Shown here: positions 35,601 through 48,300 of the stretch, one piece after another
How positions within the stretch are numbered: position 1 is the first letter of the stretch
How the letters are laid out: every line of letters begins with the position of its first letter
NCBI GenBank assembly: GCA_030267565.1
Contig: BRXU01000007.1
Span: 3,906,001 to 3,970,000 of the forward strand
Source: Pleodorina starrii
Lineage: Eukaryota > Chlorophyta > Chlorophyceae > Chlamydomonadales > Volvocaceae
Reading direction: 5' to 3'
DNA: 64,000 bases
Position numbers and translations under genes: made by a program
Notes under the pieces: generated by a model
The model's input: the letters and a program-made list of their open reading frames with translations, nothing else
What the model was told of the DNA's origin: nothing
Databases searched by the model: none

Positions 35601-38600
35601 GGCGTGAAGAGGAGGCGTGCTGCTTGGATGCCTGTCAGCGAACTGATAAAAAGGTCCCCCCGGTCTCCGCATGTGCTTCTTCGCTTGCACACGGTAACTC
35701 TAATCCGCCCTGGCTTTCGTCCTTTCCCTGCCCTGCGGTGCCCTGCCCTTCCCCGCTCCTGCCCGCCCCTCTGCCCGGATTCGCTCCACTTTTAGGTCCC
35801 TCCGGCGCCGATGTGTTGGTTGTGGTGTTGGATGCGCTTCGTCGCGGCGCTGAGGCGGCTCGTGACGACCTGGTGGCTGGGCGGCTGGCGGTGCTGAGGG
35901 CGCTGGAGCCGCTGAGGGGACTGAGCGACGAACACCAGGCGGCGATGGCGCTGGGATGCAGCGTGAGTGAGGGCTGGAGAGGAGGGGAGGGCTGAAGAGG
36001 ATGGGCTGGGGGTTGGGGGTTGGGGCGGAGGGCGAAGCATCTTCAGCACCACCCAGCAGGGCGAGATCATCACGGCATGAGCACTACATCGTGTGGCAGT
36101 GAACCTGGCATGATGCATTTCTCCTCAACGAAGTGCTGCAGCTTCCCTTGACGTCGTGCCGTTGCTGCTGCCGACCCATGGCGCCATGGGTCCCCTCTGC
36201 CGACCCATGGGTCCCCTCTGCCGACCCATGGGTCGCTTCTGTTGCCCTCCTCCCTGCTTGCTGCCCATCCTTCCCCTGCAGATGGTATCCCTGGACGCAA
36301 ACCAGCTCATTGTACGGCAGGGTCAGCCGGTGGATGCGCTGTACATTGTACTGGTGGGTACCGCTTATGTCCCTTGTACTGCCTTCCACTGTCCCCTTGC
36401 CCTTCTTTCCCCGCTTGGTGTACCGCAGCGACGGCAAACTGTGTGTATGTGTGGGTGTTCACGCATCGCCGTCGCCAGTGCTTCTGCTGCTGCTGTCACA
36501 AGGCGACGAAAGACATCGTGGATTCTACCTCCCGACGCCTGCTGCCGCTGTCCTTGAACCGCCCACAGGAGGGTGAGGTGCGGCTGTTGGATGACCCATT
36601 GGAAGGAGTCGCGGCGGCAGCTGCAGCGGCGGCGGCGGCAGCCGCCGCCGGCGGCAGCGGCGGCGGCGCCGCCGCCACCCTCGCCACCTCCACCTCCTTC
36701 CGCTCCTCGGGCCGGAGCGCGTCTCTCAACGGCGGCACCTTGAGGCGTCGGACCACCGGCACCCTGCCAGCCGCCGACGGCGGCCACAGCGCCATTCGGG
36801 TTCGTCGCACCTTGGCGTCGCTCCCGGCGCTGTCGCTGCTGGGGCCGGGGGGCTCATTCGGAGAGAGCGCGCTCGGGTACCCGGAGGACGTTGCCGCTGC
36901 TGCTGCTGCGGCGGCGGCGGCGGCAGCGGCCGCGGAGGCGGCGCTGGCGGAGGTACGGCAAGGTGACGGGAACGCCGCGCTTCGAGGGAATGAGAGCCAC
37001 GCCGAAGCGCCCGCCCGAGCGCTCGCGTCGGCGTGTTGCTAGCGGCGGCTGAAGCCGCGGTCGCGGCGGCGACAGTGGCAGCGTTCGCCACCACCACCGC
37101 CACGCGTGTCGCCGCCTCCCTTGCCTTCGCGATTATGCCGCACTTCCCCTCCTCTATCCCGTTCTCCCGTTCCGCCCCTCCCCGTCTCAACAGGCCGCAA
37201 GTCGGAAGGACGGCTCCGGTGCCGGCGCCAGGAGCCCCGGCAATCGCTCGGACGACTCTGACTCTGACGACTCGGCCGACGACGACGACGACGACGGCGG
37301 CGGCTTTGCTCTGGGCGCCAGCGCGCAAGTCAGCAGCAGCCGACTGTCGCTGCTGACTTCCAACAGCAGTCGCAGCCGCGGCAGCGAAACCAACCGTTCC
37401 TTCCGCGTTCCGGAGGGGCCGCCGGCCGCCGTAGCCTCGCCGTACCTGGCCAGTGCCGTGACGGCGCGCCCCAGCCGGCTGCTGGTGCTGCCCCGGTGAG
37501 AAGGGAGGACGGGAGGGAGAGAGAGAGGTCCCTCGTCCCTGCCTGTCCATTTGCCGTACAGCACAACCCCTTTTGGTTCCCACCTTGTGCACGACTCCTT
37601 CGGCCCCTCCCGTGTCCTCCTCTCAACCGCCCTGCCCTTCTTGGTGCCCCTCCCCAAGGCCACCTCCCCGCGCACATCCAACTCTTCCCTCCCTTCCCTG
37701 CTTCCGCCCCCAACCACCCTGCCACCCTGCCACACACCCCCTGCCACCTCTCCCCCAGGTCTCTGCTGTCCCGGTACGGCTACCTGCGCACCTCCCTACC
37801 GCCCTTCGCCCACCTCCGGAGGGAGGCCATCAACGGACGAAGAACGCAGCTCCAGGCAGGGCTACAGAACCTGGCACCCGTGGCGCTGGGGCTGGTGCCG
37901 GTGCCGCCGCAGCCGCAGGCGGCGGCCGCAGCGACCTCCGCCGCCGGCGATCGCGACCGCGACGGTGGGCTGGGCAGGTCACCCAGCATGCCGCCGCCGC
38001 CGCGGCCGCCGCCGCCGCGCCCTGTGGAGTACTTGGAGCAGATGGGCTTCAAAGTGAGTGGGGACCTGGGCGATGGTGGGTCCATGGGCCGGTGGGTCGG
38101 CGACGGAGGTGTACCGTATGCTCTCCAAGCCACCTCAAAACACCACCAGCTCCCCGATATGTGCCGCGTCCTTCGCCACCTCCTTGTCCTTCCACACACA
38201 CCCTCAGGCCCTGAGCAACCCCCGCACTGCAGCCCTCCTGGGCAGCCTCGGCACCACCGCCGGCTCGGCGGGCGGCAGTGGCGGCGGCAACCGCGACCAG
38301 TCGCCCGACGTCAGAGCCGGCGGTGGCGGTGGCGGTGCGTCGGGCTCTTCGATGGTGCTGGGGGAGCGCATGCGACGGATGGGCCTGGCTGCGGGCAGCG
38401 GTCCCGGCAACGGCAGCGGCAGCGGCCCTGGCAGCGGCAGCGGCAGCGGCGGCCAAAGCACCAGTGCGCTCTGGCAGGCAAGTTGGTGGTTGACCGTTGG
38501 TGGTTGGCCAGTTGGTTGGGTGTTGGGGTTGCGTGAGCGGGGCCTTGCGCTCCGTTGGGGCCAGGAAGTCTGCGCCGGACAGGCGCCCTGGAGGGACTTG

Positions 38601-40599
38601 GCAACCTGCTTTACCGTACTTTGGCAACACACACTGCCTTTTCCTCCCCCCAGCCGCCACCGTCGCCTCCGTTTCGCCGCTGCGGTCTCTCATCTTTTGT
38701 TGTCTCTCACCAAAGAAGGCCCATGGGTGGATGTCAGGGAAGGCCCCATATTCATCCATGAGATACTACATCTTTGTTACCCCACCCCCCGTTGACCCTC
38801 CCTGGAGTGCAGTACCTGGAGGCCGCCGAGGATGGCGGCACTGCTGAGGTCGGCGGCCCCTCGGCAGCGGCGGCGATGACGGCGGCGGCGCCGTTCTCAA
38901 CGGTGGCGGCGACGCGGTCGATGCCGCTGGTTGACCGCGTGGCCCTGGGGCTCTTGTCACCCAAGGACGGCGGCGGCGGTGCCGCCGCCGCCGCTGACGG
39001 CGCCGCTAGCGCGGAAGGCCAGACGACGGCTGTCGGCGGTAGCCTTGATGCGACGCTGGCGCTGCTGGCGGCAGGATACTCTGCCAGCGACGTCGACGGC
39101 GGCGGTGGTGGCGGTGGCGGCGGCGCCGCGCGCCGCGCGCCGCCCAAGCCAAGCGCGATGCGCACGTCGCTGACGGGCTCCCGGCAGTACGGCGACGGCG
39201 CGACGGCAGCGGTACGGCAGCAGAACGTCGTGCGACTCAGCGCGTCGGTGAGTGGTGGCCCCGTGCAGCCAGGGGGCGTGCTGCGAGGGCATCGGACGAG
39301 TGTGTGTGGATGTGCGTGTGTGTGTTGGAAGTCACCTTGCGTTCCAAGTGGCATCAACGCATCGTATGCCTTCACAGTCCTACAGTACCCTTGTGTTCGG
39401 ACGTGACCGACCTGACCATATGACCCAACCTGACCATTTGACCCGACCTAACCATATGACCCAACCTGACCATATGACCCGCCCCGCTGCGCCACCCAAC
39501 TCATGTCCATCAGGGCCTGCCGCTCGTTCCATCTAGTGCCGCCGGCAACAGCATCGCCGGCGGTCGGGACGTCCTGGGGGCTGCCTCCAGCGGCAGCAGC
39601 CCCTTCCTGACACGCCGGGCCACGTTCCAGGGTCCGTCGCCGCTGCGGATGGACCTGTTCGGCAACGACGACGCGGCGGCTGCAGTGGCGGCGGATGTGG
39701 ACCCGGCGCGGCTGCGCGGGGTGCTCTCGCACCCGAACCTCCAGCCCGCGCTCCCCAGCCCCTCCGCCGCCGCCGCCATCGCCGCCGCCGACGCGACATC
39801 GCCGAGCGGCGGCGGGGGCGGCGGCGGCGGCGGAACGCGCGTGTTGACGGCGACGCACCTCCCGTCGCTCGGCGGCGCCAGCCGGCCAGACAGCCCGCAG
39901 GCATCCATGGCCGACGGCGGCGCTGGCGGCGGCGCCGCCGCGGCGCCGCTCCGTGGCGCCCTACTGCTGCACGGCAGCAGCGGTAGCGGCGGCACGTCCG
40001 GGCCACGCATGCGGGCGAGCTACGCCGGCGGCGGCGGCGGCTTCGCTGGCAACCCCCAAGGCGAGTACTCGTCACAGTGGGAACGTGGCGGCATGCGGGA
40101 GAGCGCGCCGGGATCGCCGTCGACTCCTCTGCAGCACCAGCATCCCCAGCAGCCCAACCAGACCCAACACCACCACCACCAGCACCACCACCACCAGCAC
40201 CACCGTCACCACCACACCAGCCCACAGCTCAACGTCCACGCGTCGAATGGATGGGCCGCGAGCCTGGGCGCCTCGCCGCGCAGCCGCTTCCGCGCAGGTG
40301 GCGGCGTCAGAACCTCGTCCACTTTGGAGCTCGCACTCGCCGCCGCGGCGGCGGACGCCGCCGCCGCGGCTCCGCCGCGGGCTGTGGGCGGCGTCAGCTC
40401 ACTCAGCACCCGGCACGCCTGGCTGGCGGCCCCGGAGATGCGGGCCAGTTGGGACGGTGCGACGGCGCGCGGCGGCAGCGGCGGCAGCGGCGGCGCGGTG
40501 GTGGGCCGCGGCGGGACGCACGTCGCGACGGCGATGGCGCTGGCGACGCTGGCGGCCAATCAGTCGCCCGCTGGCGGCCAGTTCATGTTGGTGCCATAG
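29636..40599 (+). CDS. Triple cyclic-nucleotide-binding-like domain protein, copy A
   Basis: Twenty-two exons: 29636-29673, 29875-29932, 30361-30415, 30654-30714, 31031-31124, 31406-31594, 31763-31891, 32162-32302, 32380-32539, 32963-33132, 33542-33896, 34079-34385, 34623-34667, 35124-35500, 35796-35962, 36282-36353, 36569-36952, 37194-37495, 37759-38053, 38208-38477, 38813-39247, 39514-40599; 1729 aa. Exons 1-3 match copy B in length and sequence type, which fixes the start ([10 protein letters not shown]). Module 1 (33-165): [33 protein letters not shown], then a cassette-like [15 protein letters not shown]. Module 2 (about 209-255): [10 protein letters not shown] and FVVLSGAVQ. Module 3 (about 783-1040): [19 protein letters not shown] and [17 protein letters not shown] (FGES at 903-906). 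These are PKA/CNG-type CNBD features; modules 1 and 2 lack a canonical FGE...RAA cassette. Poly-Asp, poly-Ala and His/Gln-rich inserts separate them. No kinase or channel domain is visible. TGTAA follows at 40800. Confidence 0.87.
31948..32010. repeat. G-rich GGGAGGCA/GGGA repeat in CNBD-A intron
   Basis: Runs of GGCAGGGA and then GGGA on the plus strand inside the intron 31892-32161. The G-runs on the non-template strand could form a G-quadruplex. Confidence 0.75.
32776..32936. repeat. (CATC)n microsatellite in CNBD-A intron
   Basis: Imperfect (CATC)n with CATG and CTGT interruptions, inside the intron 32540-32962. It reads open as Pro-Ser-Ile-His repeats, which is not a protein. Confidence 0.95.
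36174..36234. repeat. Tandem GACCCATGGGTC palindromes in CNBD-A intron
   Basis: Two perfect copies of the 12-bp palindrome (36202-36213 and 36223-36234), 21 bp apart and separated by CCCTCTGCC, with a degenerate third copy just before (GACCCATGGCGCCATGGGTC). They lie in the intron 35963-36281. Confidence 0.9.
39411..39481. repeat. 18-bp tandem repeat in CNBD-A intron
   Basis: Four 18-bp units of CCTGACCATATGACCCAA with a few substitutions, directly upstream of the last exon (39514). The short centre CATATG is palindromic. Confidence 0.9.
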
Positions 40600-40799
40600 C
40601 CGTAGCCATAGCCGCTGCGGTGCCGCCGCTTCCGCCGCCGCAGCGACGGCGGGCGGCGGCGGTGGCGGCAGGGAAGCAGCGGGAGGGAAACAGCAGCAGC
40701 GGGATGCAGCGGGATGCAGCAGCAGTCGTAGGAGGGAGTGCGGCGGTGCGGCTGGAGCGGGCGCCTGCGGTGCAAATTGGTATGGGTAGTGTACTTGGC

Positions 40800-40804
40800 T
40801 GTAA
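40800..40804 (+). terminator. TGTAA polyadenylation signal of CNBD gene A
   Basis: TGTAA on the coding strand, about 200 bp after the TAG stop at 40597-40599. Confidence 0.7.
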
Positions 40805-42380
40805 GGCTGGCATGGGACTGAGTGCCGGCGGAGCAGTTCGAATGGCGGGAGATCTCCTGTTCTCCTGTGGGTCCAAGGGGTGTGGGGAATGGACACCAGC
40901 CCGCGGGTGGCAGTAGATAACGAGCCGCAGCGGAAGATATAGCTATCTGCTCTCAGGTTATGTTCGCCAGCGTCACCTGCTTCTGGGGCCTTGCCGTGGG
41001 TGTGATGGATGCGGAAGCCCCTGCAGCACCTCAGGCGGGCGGGAGGCTGCGCTAGACCCGGTGAGCTCTTGGGGGTTGATCTGGTGCGGTGGCGGCGCTG
41101 GCAGCGCATCGGGTTTTCCGGATATGCGAAAAACGGCGTTGCTATCCCGTCAACATAGCCTCATATGCAGGTTTTACTTGGTGGATACCGCACTGCAACG
41201 TGTGCTGATGGGGGCCCTGCGTATTCTTTATCCGCTATCCGCTCTGAAGCACGAGCGGGTTGGGCTGTACGACATGCGCCGTACGACTGCGCAACCTTAA
41301 GCCCCATGTAAAGTTGTGCGGGCTGCGATGCCCGGCATTCTGTTGCGTTGTCCCGCCAGCCCAAATGACACTGGTCTGTTGAGACCGGTGGCTTGGCTTG
41401 TTGACCGTGTTGTTGAATCCGGTACATAGGACCGATGCTTTTAATGAGAATTGAGTGGCACGTGTCTGGTTATGGGACGAGCACAGTTACGAGCGCCGAG
41501 GGAGGAAGCTGGGGGCGCACGACAGCTCCCTGGAAGCACCGGTAATGCTGGATTTACATTACACGTTACGTTATCACTTTACAGGAAACGTGGTCAGTTC
41601 GCATGGGGTAACGGATCCGTTGCACGTTACGTGGCCAAAAAGTCTTAACGTGGCCAGGCGTGGCCCCAGGGGGGGGGTAATTGACCAAACGTTGACCCCT
41701 CGCCCCGTTACAGCCAGTACCACCTCATTTTAGCATAGTTTTGATTTCCTTCAAGACCAGTCGTTCAGTTATGTCATACACTTGGTATCGTCGGCGATCT
41801 CCATCGCGTTCCCACTGCGAACTTCTCGCCAAACATACTACATGACGAAGGGCAACTCCGCACAAGCGCAGCGGCAGCAGAGCAGTGCTCCTATGCACTA
41901 TGCTCAAGCCAGGCATGTGTCCGGAATCAAGGCTCCCACGTGTCATGCTGAGTATCGCGTTCGGGGAAGCATTCGCTGGGGCCTTGGCCTGGCGGCCATC
42001 ACTCAACAATCACCGAATTGACTTTCATATCTGCAACATAGCGCGCGAGCTCGAAGAGTGCTATATCACGCACGGCCTTGATGTCCTATGCTTGTTTAAT
42101 GCAATCCCGTGCTACGCGTATTTGCTCAGAGAATTGCGTGGTCATGTCCATTTATGAATAGCTGCCTAAGTGACCAAAGCTGCTGGGGCACATATAACGA
42201 ACCGATACAAGTCCAGGCATTTATGTCAATACTTTTTATCATAAGTGCGCGGGAACAGCGTTGGAGAATGCGTGCCGTACTATTTTCCAAAATAGTACGA
42301 CCTACAAGCGCACCGGTCCCTCACCACGGACGGCACTCCCGAATGAGTTTCGCTGCCGGCTAGTTCTGCATAAAGTGAAC
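40805..42380. other. Intergenic region between the two CNBD paralogues
   Basis: About 1.6 kb between the poly(A) signal of copy A and the first exon of copy B, so it holds the copy B promoter. No supported gene, RNA or mobile element was seen. Confidence 0.5.
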
Positions 42381-45300
42381 ATGGATCTTGACAAGGCGCT
42401 GCTGCTTCTCGACAAGACACAGTGGTCGGTCAGGCCGACCGACGCCGGTCAGAGCCATGCCGACGCCGCGCAGGGCCGGCCGCGGTCGCAGCCGCTCGCC
42501 GACGCCGCACAACTTTAGTATAATCAATATGCAAACAATAAGCGCGATGAGACCGCCATCGAGGGCTTGGCGTACTCTGAGAACGAGCTCTCGCGCGATG
42601 AGGCCGACCTCGGCGCGTCGGGTTCCATTATGGGCAACGACGCTCGCAGGCTTCGTCCTAAGGGTTTAACATCGTGCTGGAGTGATATGACATGGGCGCT
42701 TTGACGTTACCGCCTCAAAACATAGTGTGTACGGACCTCGCGCCGACAGAGATAACGTCCCCAAAACAGCCCATGTAAAATGGAATCCGTTTGGGCCTGC
42801 CACTTTACATGTAAACGTGAGGTAACGTAACGTGTCATGTAAATTGGCTATAACATGGGGCGGGGGAGGGGTCAGGGAGTGATATGCTCCTTGGGGCGGG
42901 GGAGGTGCGAGGGGTGAGCGGCTGCGTCTCCAGCTGGATGTCGCGAAGGCAGGCAAGTGCTGTCCGCCGTGTATAGCGTCATGAGGGCGCGACGGTGTGT
43001 GCCCCAGGTCGGCTGCAGAGGCTGCAGGGCCCAGGGTGGGTCCAGTGATGCAGCATTCCCGGACTCCCAGAACCTTCCTGTAACCTGTCACCGTGTACGG
43101 CGCCATGTGTGCGGCTCCTCTGTTATAACCATAAACGCCCATAACCCATCCAATTGGGCCACACGGCGTTTTTCTGGGGGGTACCATGTCAGAAGCAAGC
43201 GACGCGAAGCGATTCAGGCCCGTTTATTTACCCTTGTTCGCTCGTGATTGGTATCAAAGTGGGCTTCCTACCCTGGGCAGGGCCGAGCCAGCGGGCCAAC
43301 TGGCCATGCACTGCTGCGGAACCGCCCAGGGCAAAGGGAAAGTGCACCCAGACCAGACAGCGCAAGCCGCGCCTTTATCGCAGGTGACCGGTAAGGCCAA
43401 CAACTTGCTTGGTCTTTCCAACACGGGTCGTAGTTGTCTGCCGGCTGTTGTTCGGAAGCCTGTCGCTGCATGGCCATGACGCATGTAACGGGCTCAAGGA
43501 ATTGAGATGAGCGGGTTCGGCCACGCCTCATCATGATACCGATCCTTCCTTGTGCTGGTTGTTTGCACAACTTGCGGCATCCAGTGCGTATGGGTGCGCA
43601 CCTAGCTACCCTACGCTCCCTACGTCGGGTTAAGTTGCGCTCGCCGCCAGCTCAGCTGCGTAATTCGCAGAGTAAACGTCGCAAACATAATGAGATTTTT
43701 ATTCAGTATTGATGGTAATAGGCACAGGTGGGCGTTTGCCGCCCTAGCGGCCAGTGTAGACGGAGGCAACGAATGGCGGTCGTGGTTATACGACAAGCGT
43801 ACGGGCTCTAGTTATGCAACCTCGCGATTGTGCAGAGAGTTTGCAATGCGGAGTGCACATCGGAAGAATTTCATCGTTATTGTCAATGTTCAAGTTATTA
43901 CCTAAATTACAAGCGAGCACGCAACGGTTGAGACACCTAGCTGGAATCTGTGACCTCCTTATCTTCCATGAGTGGTCGGGGAATAATAATTTACAATGAT
44001 ACCAGCCGGTTGAACTCTGGCAAATAGTAGAACCCTGGGAGTATTTCGTCTGAGATGGGAAGCTCGCACGCCATTGAGGGCATTTTGGCTGTCAAGTAGG
44101 TCCTTCAAAACTCGCTTACACACCATAACCCCTTGCATACATTGCTGTAGAGTCCGGAGCTCCGGGGTTTCCCTGGTGAACATCCTGGGTAGTCGACGAG
44201 AGGGCCAGGCATAATTGCAACCGGCATTTTCTTAGCTATAGTCTATCCTTGATATGAATTTGTTATTTTAGCCTTCAATTGGCCTTCCCCTACAAGTAAC
44301 TGAGGCCGCACACCTGCAACATTATGTAGGCCGGCCCAGCGGACCGCGGACGATGTGGAGCAGCTGGTCACGTTCTTGTCTGAGCAGGTAAAACTGTAGA
44401 GGTTTGCTTCGACCGTCGTACCTAACCCAGGTTGAAACGGCTGCGGCGCTGCGCTGATGCGCTCCCCCATCAACGCGTATCCCGGGGCCACGCGACTTAC
44501 CCCCGCCCCAAAATTCACAATATGTCGGCCTGAGCACACTGCTTCGACGCAACGACAACATGCTGCCCACGAACCGATGCACACACGCCCTGCACCTGGA
44601 ACAACCATCGTGACACCGTGTACCACCGCTATGCGCCACGACACCCGGCAGTGCCCTCCCATTCGGGGCCTAGAGCCCAACACCCAACAAAATCCAACTC
44701 ACCATCGACTTGCCCCTGACCCATAACCCACCTTTCAAATTCGCCGCCCTTGTGACTCCTGTGACGGCGAAGCTACATGCCTCTTCCGCCTCTCGTGCCC
44801 CGCCCCTGTGCCCTATCCTTTCCCTTCGGATGTATCACATCCGCAGCCCTTCTTCGCCGGGGTGCCGACCTCCAGTCTGGAACTCCTCAGCGCGTGCCTG
44901 GGTGCGTCCGTGCTGGGGAGCGGTTGGGCCTTGGGCGTGTGTGTGTTCGCAGCAGAGGGGGCCATGTGCAAGGGGGGGGGCTGTGCGACGGGAGTGCAAC
45001 TGATCGCGACAGACCGCCGTGTTGCATCGTTGGCCGAGTCGTTGGCCGAGTCGGGCAACGCGGACCGTGGCTGCTCGCGCCATTCCGGTGCCCGCCACAC
45101 GATGAGGAAAGGGGTCTGCGTCGTCTGGAGGCGTCGCAGTGCGCGGCTGTGCGCCCTCGCGCCCCGGGGGCGCTCCCACGCCTCGCCCCTGGCCCATGGG
45201 TCAGCCGGATCCCGAGTGCGCCCACTGCCAACCCCTTCATCCCCTTCGCCCCCCCGGCAACGGCTCCCGGCGTTCCGGGCCACCCGTTGCAGGCCGGTCA

Positions 45301-48300
45301 GTAGTTTTTAGTACCAATGTCCCCGTGTGTGCATGTGTGTTTCATGGTTGGGGGTGCGTAAACCCGCAGCTCACGCGAAGACGCATCGCCCCCTCGCTCC
45401 TCACTGCCCCCCGCTGTCCCCCGGCCCTATTCGCGCCCTCGTGTGTTGTCCCCGCGCCCTACAGCCTTCCATCAGGCCGCCCCCGGGGAGGTGGTGCTCC
45501 ACGCGGGGGAGCTGACAGACCGAATGTGCGTGCGGGGGGGGGACCGGGTTGGGTGTGTGTGGAAAGCGGACTGAGGACTGAGGCGGGCGGCAGGGGCTTT
45601 ACCCCATTTGGGGTGCTTTCCTCCATGGGTCCATGGGGAGTGTGGCAGGAGGACCAGCTGCAGTACGGTGGTACAGTAGTACGGTACAGCTGTGCATGGG
45701 CTTTGGGGACCGTTGGGGGCCAACTGCGGACCCCGAACGATTGTGGAAAATGTTGAGACGGTCTGCACGGTCCTCCTGATGCGGATGTCCTCTTCTCCGC
45801 CCTCCCCGCCCCCCGCCCGCCCGCCCCGCCCTCCCGGCCTCCTTGCACCCCCGGCACTCAGGTACCTGTTGCTCAGCGGCAGTTGTTCAGTTGTACGGCA
45901 CTCGCGGCGGGAGGGCTTCCAGCCGCAGCCACCGCAGCAGCTGGCGCCGGGGCAGGTGAGGTCCTGGGAGGGGGGAGGGGAGGGGAGAGGAATGGTGGGG
46001 ACGAGGCGAGAGGAGCCGGGTGAGGGAAGGGAGGGTCCGCCCTGGGGCGTGGGGCACGGGGCACGGGCCGGGCTAGGAGGGCCGGGCAACAGAGGGTGCG
46101 GCTTGGCTTGCCTGCTGCCTAGGGTGTGGCCCAGGGGCGTGCCTGGGCAGATTTATCTGTGAAACCGACCTGAGTAGTAAACACTTCCTCTCAAGTCTCA
46201 ACACGACCTGTCCTGCTCCCCCAAATTCAGACGCTGTGCGAGGCGGCGTTGGTGGTGTCTGGAAGGAGGTCAGATGTGGTGGTGACGGCGGCGGCGGCGG
46301 TACCGCCACCGCAGCCGGCAGCAGCGGAAGCAACTGACGGCGCTGCCGGCGGCGGCGATCGCAGCAGCAGTAGCGGCAGCGGAGGTGGTAACGGCAGCAG
46401 CAGCAGCAGCGGCGGCGGCGGCAGCGGTGGCGATGGCGACGGCAGCGGCGGCGGTGGCGGTGGCGACGGCAGCAGTGGCGGTGACGGCGCCAGGAGCGGC
46501 AGCGGCGGCGGCGGGGCTGCGTTGGCGGTTCTGACCCGGGCGGCCTGGAGCAACATGTGCGCCCGGGCGCCTTTGAAGGTGGGCGAGTGACGCGGGGCGC
46601 GTGACGGACCCAGTGGGCTGTGACGGCCAGGCAGCCGGGGGGTGGAACAAGATGAGAAAGACCGCAGCGGTGTCGGGAGGGAGGGCGTGTCGCAGCGCGC
46701 TGTGGGGCCCCTTTGCCGCTCTCCTCTCGTCTCCTCTCCTCTCCGCCCCGCCTGTCTGCTTCATCTGATCTTCTGTCCCCCACATTGCCGTACTGTCGTA
46801 CTGTCGTACAGCCTGAGTACGGCGAGGCCCGGCTGGCGCTGCTGTGCTGCTGCGCTCGCGCCCTGGCCTCCACCGACCCCGACCAGCGCACGTTGGAGCA
46901 GGCGGAGGATCTGGCGGCGCTGCTGCGGCTGCTGCCGGTAAGGGTAGGCGGGGAGAGGTGGGGAGGGGTGCGACGACGTCTTAGGCACTAGGCCCCACAC
47001 ACACCTACACCGTTCTCCGCCGCCCCCACATACCTACACCTCGCTCTGTCCCCGCGCCCCCTCCCCATCCCATAACCCCCCGCAGGGCCTGTCCCACACC
47101 TCTGCTCCGGTGCTCCGCGCCATGTCCGAGGCCGCCCACCTCCGGGAGCTCCCCCCGGGCACCATCCTGTTTGAGGAGTGCACACGAGCCGAGTCGGAGT
47201 TTGTGGTGCTGTCGGGCGCAGTGCAGGTGAGGGAGGGCGGGCGGGCGGTTGGGTGGGTGGGCGTGTGTCGGTGGGTGGGTCCCTGGGTACCGTATGCCCA
47301 GGGGGTATGTACAGCGACCAGAACTGCACCCGAGCCGGCAGTAGTAGCCTGTGTCCTCCCACAACGAACTCCCGCCAAGGGGCGGGGCGCACATATTCGC
47401 GGTGTACCATACCCCCAAGAGGTGGGGGACTAATCCCGCAGTACCTCTTCTTACGGTCTCTCTGATTCTGCGCCAGGGGGGCTGCCCCAGGGAGCTTCAC
47501 CTGCTCCACCGGGTCCCCTAGAGGTCATCTCGTCCCGCCTTTCCCTTTCCCACAGACCCACACGCGGCCCAAGCGGCAGGGCGCCGCCAACCGCGCGGCG
47601 CTGCGGTCCGCGCTGCGCAGTGCGGTGGCTGCGGCGCGGGGCAAGAGCGCGCGGGGCCCCGGACCCAAGGGCCCCGGCGGCGAGGGCCAGCCGCCCAAGA
47701 CCATCCGCCAGAAGATTGAGGAGGAGCGGCGGGGTGGGTGGGTGGTGGTGCCGAGTGCCGGCTGCCGGGTACCGGGGGGCTGCTGCCCGGGCGGGAGTGC
47801 AGGGCAGGGAGGGGCGGGGCGGGGCGGGGGCACCTACGGAACTTGGTTGGTGCGACCAGGGATTGACGATCCCGTCCTCCCTGTCCGCCGCCGCCACTGC
47901 TGCTCCTGCTGCCCCTACTGCTTTAGATGGCGCCTTTGGTTTTGGTGTTGTTGCTGCTGCTGCCGCGGCGGCGGTTGTGGTTGCGGCCGAGGACGCAATT
48001 GTGTGGACCAATGAGTCCATGGTTCCCCTGCCCCTGATCCTGCCCCTATCCCTATCCCTACTTCTGCACCTGTCCCTCCGCATCACGTCCCAACAGCCCG
48101 CGAGCAGATCAAGCAGTCTCTGGCGCTGCAGCGGGAGGGGCTGCGTACGCCCAAGGCCGCCACCCGGCCCACCGGTGCCCGCGCAGTGGAGGAGGAGTTT
48201 AAGAGGTGGATGCTGGAGTTCCTCAGCAGGGTGAGCGGGGGCGGGGTGGGGGGAGGGACTGGGCGGGGGGCAGGGGCGGACGCGCGGGCGGGCCTCCTAG

